A stretch of DNA of 64,000 bases, from NCBI RefSeq assembly GCF_001686925.1, contig NZ_LVEN01000050.1, forward strand, positions 124,001 to 188,000, read 5' to 3'. The notes beneath the pieces are model-generated. The model did not search any database, was not told the DNA's origin, and saw nothing but the letters and a program-made list of their open reading frames with translations. The position numbers and the translations under genes were made by a program. Positions 33,699 to 41,876 of the stretch are shown here, piece by piece (within the stretch, counting starts at the first letter, position 1; every line of letters starts with the position of its first letter). Source of the DNA: Flavobacterium piscis. GTDB taxonomy: Bacteria > Bacteroidota > Bacteroidia > Flavobacteriales > Flavobacteriaceae.

Positions 33699-35765
33699 TT
33701 GATTTCACAAGCTACTATTGATTCTGTTTTTGAAACTGCTCGTGTAGAGGAGGTTATTGGTGATTATGTTAATTTAAAACGTGCAGGGAGTAACTATAAA
33801 GGATTGAGTCCTTTCTCAGATGAGCGCTCTCCGTCGTTCATGGTTTCGCCTGCAAAAGGAATCTGGAAAGATTTTAGTACTGGAAAAGGAGGGAATTCTG
33901 TCAAGTTTTTGATGGAACATTCACAATTTACCTATCCGGAAGCCATTCGATATTTGGCCAGAAAATATAATATCGAAATTGAAGAAACAGAACAAACAGA
34001 TGCAGAAAAAGCGATGACCGATGTTCGCGAAAGTATGTATTTGGTTTCAGAATTTGCAAAAGATTATTTTAATAAAACGCTTTTAAATTCAGAAGAAGGA
34101 AAAGCAATTGGACTCTCTTATTTTAAAGAAAGAGGTTTTACCAATGAAACAATCAAAAAGTTTAGTTTAGGATATTCACCCGAAACCTGGGATGCTTTGA
34201 CCAAGGAAGCATTGGGTAAAGGATATAAATTGGAGTTTCTGGAAAGCACCGGTTTAACCATTGCGAGAGAAGATCGACCTTTTGATCGTTTTAAAGGTCG
34301 TGTTATGTTTCCTATAGAAAGTATGTCCGGCCGTGTATTAGGTTTTGGCGGACGTATTTTAACCAATGATAAAAAAGCAGCGAAGTACCTGAACTCGCCC
34401 GAAAGTGATATTTACCATAAAAGTAAAGTGCTTTATGGTATTTTCCAGGCCAAACAATCCATCGCCAAACAAAACAATTGTTATCTAGTTGAAGGTTATA
34501 CAGATGTGATTCAATTTCATCAGGCAGGGATCGAGAATGTTGTGGCTTCGTCAGGAACCGCTTTAACGCCGGATCAGATTCGTTTGATCAATAGATTAAC
34601 AAGAAATATTACAGTGCTGTTTGACGGAGATGCTGCAGGATTACGTGCTTCTGTTCGAGGAATCGATTTGATTCTGGAAGAAGGAATGAATGTAAGGGTT
34701 TGTGCTTTTCCTGACGGAGAAGATCCTGATAGTTTTGCACGAAAAACTTCACATGATGAGCTTGTTGCCTATTTAGAAGAAAACAGTAAAGATTTTATAC
34801 AATTTAAAGCCTCCCTCTTAATGAAAGAGGCTAAAAACGATCCTATCAAAAAAGCCGATTTGATTCGCGATATGGTCGTGAGTATTTCGAAAATTCCGGA
34901 TCGTATCCAGCGTGAAATTTATACGCAGGAATGTGCCAGAATCATGGATATTTCTGAGCAGGTATTAGTGAGTACTTTAGCTCAGTTAATTCAAAAAGAT
35001 CTTACAGAGGCTAGTAAAAAACAAAAGCAGGAACAAAAACCTTTTGAAGTTTTTAGAAACCAAACTCCAAAACAAGGCAGTTTTTCAGGAGGAGATCCTG
35101 AGGATCCAAGAAATGGGCCTCCGGAGGATTATTATCCGGGAGAGCCTGGATATCCGGTAGGAGAACCTACAGAGAAAGTAGATATTCTGTATCGTTTAGA
35201 ACGAAAAGTAATTGAGATTTTATTGCTTTACGGAGATAAGACTGAAGAGTTCGAAGATGTACTTTTAAAAAATAACGACGAAGGCGAAGTAGTAATGGTC
35301 TCTGAAATGAGAGCTTACAAAGTATACCAGCGTATTTATTTGAGTTTGCAGGAAGATGAGGTAGAACTGTCTAATAATTTATTCCGTGATATTTTTACAG
35401 ACTTAATTGGGTTTTATAACCAACACGAAAAATTTAGTCTCGAGCAGTATTTAATGCGTTTACAGCCAGATTTTGCTCAGGAAGTTACTGATATTTTGAT
35501 GGAAGATGAGCGACTAACGCTTCACGACTGGGAAGGGCAGAATATTTTTTCGAAAATGAAACACGAAACGATTGCGCAATACGTTACTGAAACGATTATG
35601 TCTATGCGCTGGTTTTTGGTAGATAAAATTATCGAAGAATTAAAAAGCTCTATACAACCTGATAATTCAGATAATACAGAGCTTTTGTCTATGGTTGTCG
35701 ATTACTCAAAACTAGTTAATTCGTTCTCAAAAAAACTCGGACGAGTAATGTCGAGATACCATTAA
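33699..35765 (+). CDS. dnaG: DNA primase
   Basis: Start chosen at the TTG 33699 (MISQATIDSVFETARVEEVIGDYV), giving 688 residues and a normal DnaG N-terminus; the frame is open upstream to another TTG (33654), but those residues do not look like DnaG. TOPRIM motifs are YLVEGYTDV near residue 263 and LFDGDAAGLR near 308. The C-terminal helicase-binding region spans about 520-688. Unusual: the zinc-binding domain keeps its frame (GLSPFSDERSPSFMVSPAKGIWKDFSTGKGGNSVKFLM region), but all four zinc ligands are replaced. It makes RNA primers for replication. Its stop overlaps the convergent regulator's stop. Confidence 0.95.
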   Translation: MISQATIDSVFETARVEEVIGDYVNLKRAGSNYKGLSPFSDERSPSFMVSPAKGIWKDFSTGKGGNSVKFLMEHSQFTYPEAIRYLARKYNIEIEETEQTDAEKAMTDVRESMYLVSEFAKDYFNKTLLNSEEGKAIGLSYFKERGFTNETIKKFSLGYSPETWDALTKEALGKGYKLEFLESTGLTIAREDRPFDRFKGRVMFPIESMSGRVLGFGGRILTNDKKAAKYLNSPESDIYHKSKVLYGIFQAKQSIAKQNNCYLVEGYTDVIQFHQAGIENVVASSGTALTPDQIRLINRLTRNITVLFDGDAAGLRASVRGIDLILEEGMNVRVCAFPDGEDPDSFARKTSHDELVAYLEENSKDFIQFKASLLMKEAKNDPIKKADLIRDMVVSISKIPDRIQREIYTQECARIMDISEQVLVSTLAQLIQKDLTEASKKQKQEQKPFEVFRNQTPKQGSFSGGDPEDPRNGPPEDYYPGEPGYPVGEPTEKVDILYRLERKVIEILLLYGDKTEEFEDVLLKNNDEGEVVMVSEMRAYKVYQRIYLSLQEDEVELSNNLFRDIFTDLIGFYNQHEKFSLEQYLMRLQPDFAQEVTDILMEDERLTLHDWEGQNIFSKMKHETIAQYVTETIMSMRWFLVDKIIEELKSSIQPDNSDNTELLSMVVDYSKLVNSFSKKLGRVMSRYH

Positions 35766-36391
35766 ATAATTTCTAAAGTCTTCGCTTTGTTAACTAAGTC
35801 AACTAAATTAGTAACATTCAATTTAGTCAATAATCTTAATTTGTAAGTACTGATCGTTTTTTCGTTCAGATTTAAGATTTTAGAGATTTCATTATTTTTT
35901 TTACCATCACTTAAGTAACGTAAAACTTCAATCTCGCGATTAGAAAGTTTTCTGTACAAACGTTCGCTTTTGCTTTGTTTAGCAATTAAGGCCATGTTTT
36001 TACGAACGGTTTCATTGATGATAATTTTTCCTTCGTGTACTTTAATGATAGAAAGACCTAATGTTTCAAGTTTTTCTGTTTTGTGTACATACCCGGAAAC
36101 TCCTGCTTTAATTGCATTTGGAGCATACATTTGCTCGGCGAGGTCACTAAAAATTACAATTTTTGTTTTTGGAAAATTTTTCAAAATCGACTTCACTTCG
36201 AAGATACTCGATAGGCCTTCAAGCTCTAAGTCGAGAATTAGGATGTCAATTTCCTTCGTTTGAAGGATATCTCTAACCATTGAAAAATTGCCTACGTTGG
36301 CAACAATTGAAATTTGATCGTGGTCTTTAAAATAAGACTTAACGCCAAAGTGAGTCACAGGATGATTGTCTGCAAGACATACTTTAATCAT
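35762..36391 (-). CDS. LuxR/NarL-type response regulator
   Basis: 209 residues. The receiver domain (1-125) has D8-N9 of the acidic pocket (LADNHP), phosphoacceptor D54 (ILDLELEG), the S/T position (VIFSDLAEQM) and the Lys in GYVHKTEKL. The LuxR-type HTH (about 147-195) has LSNREIEVLRYLSDGKKNNEISKILNLNEKTISTYKLRLLTKL. No sensor kinase is adjacent. The gene is convergent with dnaG, and the two stop codons overlap by four bases, leaving no room for a separate terminator. Target genes are unknown. Confidence 0.93.
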   Translation of the reverse strand: MIKVCLADNHPVTHFGVKSYFKDHDQISIVANVGNFSMVRDILQTKEIDILILDLELEGLSSIFEVKSILKNFPKTKIVIFSDLAEQMYAPNAIKAGVSGYVHKTEKLETLGLSIIKVHEGKIIINETVRKNMALIAKQSKSERLYRKLSNREIEVLRYLSDGKKNNEISKILNLNEKTISTYKLRLLTKLNVTNLVDLVNKAKTLEII

Positions 36392-36484
36392 AATTTTTAC
36401 CTTTTTTAGAATTGTTCATGTTTTTGGAACTGTAAAATTAATAAATAAATTCTGTAATTAATTGCAGACAAATGTTAAAATGTT

Positions 36485-37291
36485 TTATTTTAACGTTTTT
36501 GGTATGATACAAACCGGAATTGCATCCATTTTATGCTTGTTGCTGGTGTTTAAACGTTTATAAATTTCAAAGACAGATTTTTCTCTCCCTGTGAAGTCAG
36601 CTGGCGTTTTTCCTGACTCCGCGGCTAACATGGCCCATTCAAGTTCGTCGTAACTGGCGCCTAATTGATCTTCGTCAGTACGATTGTCACCAAATAATCC
36701 ATCTGTAGGTGCAGCGGTTAAAATTGAGTCAGGAATCGCTAAAAACTCTCCAAGAGCATAAACATCCGACTTCATTAAGTCAGCTATCGGACTTAAATCG
36801 ACTCCGCCGTCGCCGTATTTAGTATAAAATCCTACACCAAAATCTTCTACTTTATTTCCAGTACCTGCAACCAAAAGCCCATGAATTCCGGCTAAATAAT
36901 ATAAAGAGGTCATTCTCAGACGTGCACGAGTGTTCGCTAATGATAAATTAACTTTTGTTGAATCTTTTGTTGTGGGCACAGCAGTCTTAAAAGCTTCAAA
37001 AGTATCCGTTAAGTCAGTTTTTACATCCAAAACGTTAGGAAAACGTTTTTTTAATTGTTCGATATGTTCTCTTCCTCTTAAAACTTGATTTGGCGCTTGA
37101 TGAATCGGCATTTCAACACATAAAACCTGTAAGCCCGTCTGAGCGCATAAGGTCGAAGTTACCGCAGAGTCAACTCCGCCTGAAATTCCAATTACAAAAC
37201 CGTTTGCTTTTGCATTGTTAGCATAATTTTTTAGCCACTCTACAATGTGGATATTTACTTTTTCTGTTTGAATGGTACTTTTTTTAGCCAT
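36485..37291 (-). CDS. nadE: NH3-dependent NAD+ synthetase
   Basis: 268 residues. It amidates deamido-NAD using ATP and ammonia, the last step of NAD synthesis. The PP-loop SGGVDSA at residues 37-43 binds ATP; later GTGNKVEDFGVGFYTKYGDGGVDLSPIADLMKSD and PTDGLFGDNRTDEDQLG form the substrate site. There is no glutaminase domain, so it is the ammonia-dependent short form. It is divergent from gldB with a 100-bp shared upstream region. Confidence 0.95.
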   Translation of the reverse strand: MAKKSTIQTEKVNIHIVEWLKNYANNAKANGFVIGISGGVDSAVTSTLCAQTGLQVLCVEMPIHQAPNQVLRGREHIEQLKKRFPNVLDVKTDLTDTFEAFKTAVPTTKDSTKVNLSLANTRARLRMTSLYYLAGIHGLLVAGTGNKVEDFGVGFYTKYGDGGVDLSPIADLMKSDVYALGEFLAIPDSILTAAPTDGLFGDNRTDEDQLGASYDELEWAMLAAESGKTPADFTGREKSVFEIYKRLNTSNKHKMDAIPVCIIPKTLK

Positions 37292-37320
37292 AATAGTTCA
37301 AGTTTTAAAATGCAGGGATG

Positions 37321-37328
37321 TATATTTG
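37321..37328 (+). promoter_or_regulatory. Promoter -7 element of gldB-gldC
   Basis: TATATTTG, giving a leader of about 60 nt before the gldB ATG. The -33 part is weak. Confidence 0.5.
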
Positions 37329-37391
37329 CAGAATTATTTTTTAAGTATGCATTTACTTAAAATCCAGCAACACAAATCTAATTAAAATAAA

Positions 37392-38351
37392 ATGAAAATT
37401 TATCGCTTTGTAGTGGTTCTGTGCTTGTTTTTTTTGTCATGTGAACAAAAAACCAAAGTAGAAAAGGCAGTCGAAGAAATCCCGGTTGATATAAAAGTAG
37501 AACGTTTTGATAAGGTATTTTTTGAAACTAAACCCGAAGATTTAGAGAAAGTAAAAAAACAATATCCTTTCTTCTTTCCTGCAGGTAATGATGATGCTAT
37601 CTGGCTAAAAAAAATGCAGGATCCTTTATGGAGAGAAGTATATACTGAAGTGCAAAAAAAATACGCCAATTTTGAAACTGTTCGTCAGGAGTTTAATAAG
37701 TTGTTTCAGCACGTAAAATATTATTTTCCAAAAACTAAAATTCCTAAAGTAATTACTGTAATTGGAGAAATGGATTATAATGCTAAAGCGATTTATGCCG
37801 ATAGCCTTGTGATTGTTGCTTTAGAACTGTATTTGGGAAAAGAACACAAGTTCTATGAATTTCCAAACTATCTAAAACAAAATTTTGAGGAAAAACAAAT
37901 TATGCCGGATGTGGTTTCTAGTTTTGCTTTTAGAAACATTCCTGCCTTTCCGGATAAAAATTTAGTTTCGCAAATGATTTTCGAAGGAAAGCAATTGTAT
38001 GCAAAAGATTTGCTTTTACCTGAATATACAGATGCTGAAAAAATTGGTTATACGCCGGAACAAATAAAATGGAGCCAGGAAAATGAAGCTTATATGTGGC
38101 GCTTTTTTATCGAAAGCGAACTGTTATACAGCGAAGATCCTAAATTAAACACCCGATTTATTGCACCTGCTCCGTTTTCTAAATTTTATTTAGAAATCGA
38201 TAATGATTCTCCCGGACGAATTGGTGCTTGGCTCGGATGGCAAATGGTACGTTCTTATATGAAGAATAATACTAATGTTACCTTGTCGGAATTATTAAAA
38301 ACAAACGCAAAAGAAATTTTTGAACAGTCAAAATATAAACCTAAGAAATAA
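37392..38351 (+). CDS. gldB: Gliding motility lipoprotein GldB
   Basis: 319 residues. The lipoprotein signal has Cys at residue 17 (LFFLSC). The mature protein shows the GldB body: VDIKVERFDKVFFE, YPFFFPAGNDDAIWLKKMQDPLW, FPKTKIPKVITVIGE and SPGRIGAWLGWQMVRSYM near the end, a pattern also reminiscent of a metalloprotease-like fold. GldB is needed for gliding of Flavobacterium johnsoniae and is a cell-envelope lipoprotein. The stop codon overlaps the gldC start (TAATG), so the two are one operon. Confidence 0.95.
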   Translation: MKIYRFVVVLCLFFLSCEQKTKVEKAVEEIPVDIKVERFDKVFFETKPEDLEKVKKQYPFFFPAGNDDAIWLKKMQDPLWREVYTEVQKKYANFETVRQEFNKLFQHVKYYFPKTKIPKVITVIGEMDYNAKAIYADSLVIVALELYLGKEHKFYEFPNYLKQNFEEKQIMPDVVSSFAFRNIPAFPDKNLVSQMIFEGKQLYAKDLLLPEYTDAEKIGYTPEQIKWSQENEAYMWRFFIESELLYSEDPKLNTRFIAPAPFSKFYLEIDNDSPGRIGAWLGWQMVRSYMKNNTNVTLSELLKTNAKEIFEQSKYKPKK

Positions 38352-38686
38352 TGTCAGATACAATAAACTCAGAAATTAAATTCAATATAGAATTAGATGA
38401 AAACCGCGTGCCGGAAAAACTAACCTGGAGCGCTCAGGATGGTGGTGTGCAGGCAGAAGAAGCAAAAGCTATTATGTTGTCTATTTGGGACAGTAAAGCC
38501 AAAGAAACGATGCGTATTGATCTTTGGACAAAAGATATGCCGGTAGATGAAATGAAAATTTTCTTTCACCAAACATTAGTTGCGATGTCAGATACTTTTA
38601 AGCGTGCTACAGACGACGAGAAAATGTCAGATACGATGAAAGATTTCTGTGATTATTTTGCGGAAAAACTGGAACTTGCGAAATAA
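38351..38686 (+). CDS. gldC: Gliding motility protein GldC
   Basis: 111 residues, no signal peptide, acidic. Characteristic strings are SEIKFNIELDENRVPEKLTWSA and MLSIWDSKAKETMRIDLWTKDMPVDEMKIFF. It is a cytosolic accessory of gliding in F. johnsoniae, found directly after gldB and overlapping it by one base. It is closed by a strong hairpin terminator. Confidence 0.95.
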   Translation: MSDTINSEIKFNIELDENRVPEKLTWSAQDGGVQAEEAKAIMLSIWDSKAKETMRIDLWTKDMPVDEMKIFFHQTLVAMSDTFKRATDDEKMSDTMKDFCDYFAEKLELAK

Positions 38687-38722
38687 AGAAATTCCAATAC
38701 AGAAAGGAAATTCCAAAAATAG

Positions 38723-38765
38723 AATCCCAAATTCCAACCTTACAATTGGAATTTGGGATTTTTTA
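38723..38765 (+). terminator. Bidirectional terminator after gldC
   Basis: A perfect 15-bp stem (AATCCCAAATTCCAA and its complement) with an 8-nt loop, then a T-rich tail. On the minus strand it can also end the lipoprotein gene at 38782. Confidence 0.85.
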
Positions 38766-38781
38766 TTTTTTGGAATTTATT

Positions 38782-39411
38782 TTACTTAACAGATCTTTTG
38801 TCTAAATCTTTAAATATTCGTTTTAAAGCTCCTTCTATTAATTGATTTGCATTTTTGTAAAGCATAATATTGTCTTTAAGTTTACTGGAGGTTTGACTAT
38901 TATGGTCAGATGGAGTGTTTACTTTTGAAGTAGTGCCAATTACATTTTGAGAGTAAATAATCTGCTGTAAATTTAAATCGTAAATCTCTACAATTACAGA
39001 GGCTTCGTTTCTTCCTGCGTCGTTAGCTTGCTGATAAAGTTCGAGAGAAGAAAAGTCGTTTTTGTTTTTTTGGGTAGAAATATTAATGAAAAAATCAAAA
39101 CCAGTTCCGTCTTTGAGCTCCTTCAGTTTTGTTTTACCCGGATTTAAGTTAATTTTTCGGGCAACCAGTAATCCATTAACATCATGAATATATGATAATC
39201 GATCTCCTGTATGTTTTTTAAAATATTTTAAGCACTCTTCGGTTAGTTTGTCTTTAGAGCCGTTGGGGCAATCCAATTCGTTTAAGAGCCATTTCCCTGA
39301 TGTAAAATCAACTCCGGTTCGCTGTCCTGTAGCAAATGTATAGGATGCTGTGGTGCAAGATGAAAAAGAAATTGAGATAAAAAAGAAAACGAGGAGTGTG
39401 GTATTCTTCAT
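38782..39411 (-). CDS. Putative lipoprotein, family not recognised
   Basis: 209 residues with a lipoprotein signal (SFSSC, Cys near residue 19). The mature part has a beta/alpha pattern with GTGFDFFINISTQKN, SVIVEIYDLNLQQIIYSQNVIG and a C-terminal helix LIEGALKRIFKDL. This resembles proteins that form a curli-assembly-CsgG-like or LptE-like fold, but I cannot assign a family. It is monocistronic, between two bidirectional hairpins. Confidence 0.75.
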   Translation of the reverse strand: MKNTTLLVFFFISISFSSCTTASYTFATGQRTGVDFTSGKWLLNELDCPNGSKDKLTEECLKYFKKHTGDRLSYIHDVNGLLVARKINLNPGKTKLKELKDGTGFDFFINISTQKNKNDFSSLELYQQANDAGRNEASVIVEIYDLNLQQIIYSQNVIGTTSKVNTPSDHNSQTSSKLKDNIMLYKNANQLIEGALKRIFKDLDKRSVK

Positions 39412-39502
39412 ATATTACAAATTGATTCGTTTCAAATGTAAATATAAAATACGTTGTGTTTTAATTTGTTGTAAAATATCTTTGAAGATTTTAACTACAA
39501 AT

Positions 39503-39553
39503 AAAAAAATCCCAAATTCCAATTGTAAAACTTGGGATTTGGGATTTTTTTTT
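39503..39553 (-). terminator. Terminator after engB (bidirectional)
   Basis: A 14-bp stem AAATCCCAAATTCC / GGGATTTGGGATTT with one T-G pair and a 13-nt loop. T runs occur on both strands. It is sequence-related to the gldC terminator. Confidence 0.8.
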
Positions 39554-39596
39554 AATTTCCTTCCCGTTTTGGAATTTTAAATTTGGAATTTATTTT

Positions 39597-40217
39597 TTAA
39601 AACTGTGAGTTGTTTTTAAATACTTCCTGATTTACCTCATCAATATAACTTAAAACGTCCTCTTTTCCTGTTTGTTCTGTTGCCGAAGTCACAAAATAAT
39701 GTGGCATCTCTTCCCAGTTATTGGCAAACATTTGTTTTTTGTATGCTGCAATGTGCGAATCGATTTTTACTTTACTAATTTTATCAGCTTTGGTAAAAAT
39801 AATGCAAAACGGAATCTCACTTTCGCCCATATATGACATAAATTCAATGTCGATTGCTTGTGCTTCATGGCGAATATCAATCAAAACAAAAGCACAAACT
39901 AATTGCTCTCTGGTTTCAAAATAATCTGTAATGAATTGTTGGAAAACCGATTTTGTCTTTTTTGATACTTTAGCATAACCATAACCAGGTAAATCGACAA
40001 GGAACCAATTATTGTTAATCTTAAAGTGATTAATCAATTGGGTTTTTCCCGGCCTTCCTGAAGTTTTAGCTAAATTTTTATGATTGGTAAGCATATTGAT
40101 CAACGAAGATTTCCCTACGTTTGATCTTCCGATAAAAGCATATTCCGGCAAAAAATCCTGGGGACATTTTGCAACTTCAGAATTACTGATAATAAATTCG
40201 GCGGTATTAATTTTCAT
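39597..40217 (-). CDS. engB: Ribosome biogenesis GTPase EngB/YsxC
   Basis: 206 residues. TrmE-Era-EngA-like GTPase with G1 GRSNVGKSSL, G2 with the Thr in GKTQ, G3 DLPGYG, G4 FTKADK and G5 TSA. It assists assembly of the large ribosomal subunit in the cytosol. It follows the alpha/beta hydrolase gene by 42 bp on the same strand, so the two are likely co-transcribed. Confidence 0.96.
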   Translation of the reverse strand: MKINTAEFIISNSEVAKCPQDFLPEYAFIGRSNVGKSSLINMLTNHKNLAKTSGRPGKTQLINHFKINNNWFLVDLPGYGYAKVSKKTKSVFQQFITDYFETREQLVCAFVLIDIRHEAQAIDIEFMSYMGESEIPFCIIFTKADKISKVKIDSHIAAYKKQMFANNWEEMPHYFVTSATEQTGKEDVLSYIDEVNQEVFKNNSQF

Positions 40218-40259
40218 GTTTTTTGTGTTTAAGACCTCCTTAAAGTCGAAAGTTAGGTG

Positions 40260-41024
40260 CTACAAATTCGTTTTAACGAGCCATTCTTCAAGAATTGTAT
40301 TGAATTCCTGAGGATGTTCCATCATAGCAGCGTGTCCACATTTGTCTATCCAATACAAAGTTGAATTAGGCAATAATTTGTCAAATTCTTCAGCCACATT
40401 TGGCGGAGTTACAGCGTCATTTTTACCCCAAATAATACAGGTTTCCACTGTCATTTTTGGTAAATCTTTGGCCATATTATGACGAATTGCACTTTTGGCA
40501 ATCGTTAGGGTTTTGATCAGTTTGATACGATCATTAACCGTTGCATAAACTTCATCTATAAGTTCCGGAGTTGCAATTTTAGGATCGTAAAATACATCTT
40601 CAGCTTTCTTTTTGATGTATTCATAATCGCCTCTTTTTGGATAACTATCTCCCATTGCGCTTTCGTAAAGACCAGAGCTTCCGGTAATTACAAGTCCTGC
40701 AACTTTTTCAGGATATAGTTTTGTGTGATAAAGTGCGATGTGACCTCCTAGTGAATTGCCTAGTAAAATTACCTTATCATAACCTTTAAAAGTGATAAAG
40801 TCTTTAACGTATTTAGCAAAGCTTTTTACGTTCGTTTTTAAAATACTCTGAGTATATATTGGCAAATCCGGGATAACAACTTTGTATCCTTTCGTTGGGA
40901 AATATTCTGCTACAGCATCAAAGTTACTAAGGCCTCCCATTAAGCCATGTAAAATAACGATAGGAGTTCCTTCTCCAGCTTCATAATAGCTGTATTTGCC
41001 TTCTTTTTTGTAGTGTTTGTCCAT
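40260..41024 (-). CDS. Alpha/beta hydrolase
   Basis: 254 residues. An alpha/beta-hydrolase fold with oxyanion-hole HGLMGG, nucleophile elbow LGNSLGGH (catalytic Ser), an Asp in WGKNDAVTPP and the His in CGHAAMMEHP. No signal peptide, so cytosolic. The substrate is unknown. It is the first gene of a transcript with engB; its promoter element is at 41052-41059. In flavobacteria this gene commonly precedes engB, next to the dcw cluster. Confidence 0.92.
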   Translation of the reverse strand: MDKHYKKEGKYSYYEAGEGTPIVILHGLMGGLSNFDAVAEYFPTKGYKVVIPDLPIYTQSILKTNVKSFAKYVKDFITFKGYDKVILLGNSLGGHIALYHTKLYPEKVAGLVITGSSGLYESAMGDSYPKRGDYEYIKKKAEDVFYDPKIATPELIDEVYATVNDRIKLIKTLTIAKSAIRHNMAKDLPKMTVETCIIWGKNDAVTPPNVAEEFDKLLPNSTLYWIDKCGHAAMMEHPQEFNTILEEWLVKTNL

Positions 41025-41051
41025 TTAATTTAATGCCAATTTCAATTGGGA

Positions 41052-41059
41052 CAAATATA
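41052..41059 (-). promoter_or_regulatory. Promoter -7 element of the hydrolase-engB transcript
   Basis: TATATTTG on the minus strand, 28 bp before the ATG. Confidence 0.6.
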
Positions 41060-41300
41060 GGGTTTAATAAATAAAAATGAATTTTTGCCACCCTTTTTTA
41101 ACTAGATAATTTTAGTAGAACTTGTAAGTCGTTAAAAATCAGCTTTTATAGGTGGTTTTGATGTATTTCTTAAATGTTAAGAAAACTGCATAATAACTAA
41201 TTTTTTAAGAAATATTATGCATTATTTTTTTGATGTCGAAGTGTTATTGACTTTTCGTTAATTATAAGTTAAAGTATTGATTGTCTATAAATTAAGGATA

Positions 41301-41358
41301 GTGGTAAGAAAGTGGTTAAACTTATTAACAAAGTGGTATATTGTGGTAAAATGTGGTA
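41301..41358 (+). promoter_or_regulatory. MraZ operator boxes upstream of mraZ
   Basis: GTGGTA at 41301, 41333, 41343 and 41353, and GTGGTT at 41312. The last three are spaced exactly 10 bp apart, one helical turn, as known for direct-repeat MraZ boxes. They sit just upstream of the -7 element at 41369. Confidence 0.8.
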
Positions 41359-41368
41359 ATATTTTTTA

Positions 41369-41376
41369 TATTTTTG
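41369..41376 (+). promoter_or_regulatory. Promoter -7 element of the dcw cluster
   Basis: TATTTTTG, 27 bp before the mraZ start. The operator boxes cover the -33 region, so a bound MraZ ring would block RNA polymerase. Confidence 0.6.
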
Positions 41377-41402
41377 CTGTATAACATATTAATGTAATAT
41401 TC

Positions 41403-41876
41403 TTGAATACAATTGTTGGAACATATGAGTGTAAAGTCGATGCTAAGGGGAGGCTAATGATGCCTGCGCCCTTAAAAAAGCAATTGGCTTCATCTCTTCA
41501 GGACGGATTCGTTTTGAAGCGCTCTGTTTTTCAGCCGTGTTTAGAATTGTATCCAATGGATGAATGGAACTTGATGATGCAAAAAATCAACAAGCTGAAT
41601 CGTTTCGTAAAAAAGAACAATGATTTCATTCGAAGATTTACTGCCGGTGTTAAGATGGTAGAGATTGATGCATTGGGAAGGTTATTGGTTCCAAAGGATT
41701 TGGTAGCTTTTTCAAGTATTTCTAAAGATGTGGTTTTTTCATCTGCGGTTAATATTGTGGAGATTTGGGATAAAGATTTATATGAAAAATCAATAAGCGG
41801 CGAAGATATGGATTTTGCCGATCTAGCCGAAGAAGTAATGGGAAATATTAATGACGACGACAATGGAATATCATAA
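41403..41876 (+). CDS. mraZ: Transcriptional regulator MraZ
   Basis: 157 residues from a TTG start (MNTIVGTYECKVDAKGRLMMP); the only nearby ATG (41392) is followed at once by a stop. Two SpoVT-AbrB-type DNA-binding halves are marked by DAKGRLMMP (residues 13-21) and DALGRLLVP (near 82-90). MraZ forms rings that bind direct repeats upstream of its own operon and represses the dcw genes. Boxes of that type are present at 41301-41358. It overlaps rsmH. Confidence 0.94.
   Translation: MNTIVGTYECKVDAKGRLMMPAPLKKQLASSLQDGFVLKRSVFQPCLELYPMDEWNLMMQKINKLNRFVKKNNDFIRRFTAGVKMVEIDALGRLLVPKDLVAFSSISKDVVFSSAVNIVEIWDKDLYEKSISGEDMDFADLAEEVMGNINDDDNGIS

Noticed and set aside
33699..35765. dnaG as a pseudogene because the zinc ligands are missing
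   Set aside because: The frame is full length, the TOPRIM motifs are intact and the rest of the zinc domain is conserved, so it is a modified but functional gene.
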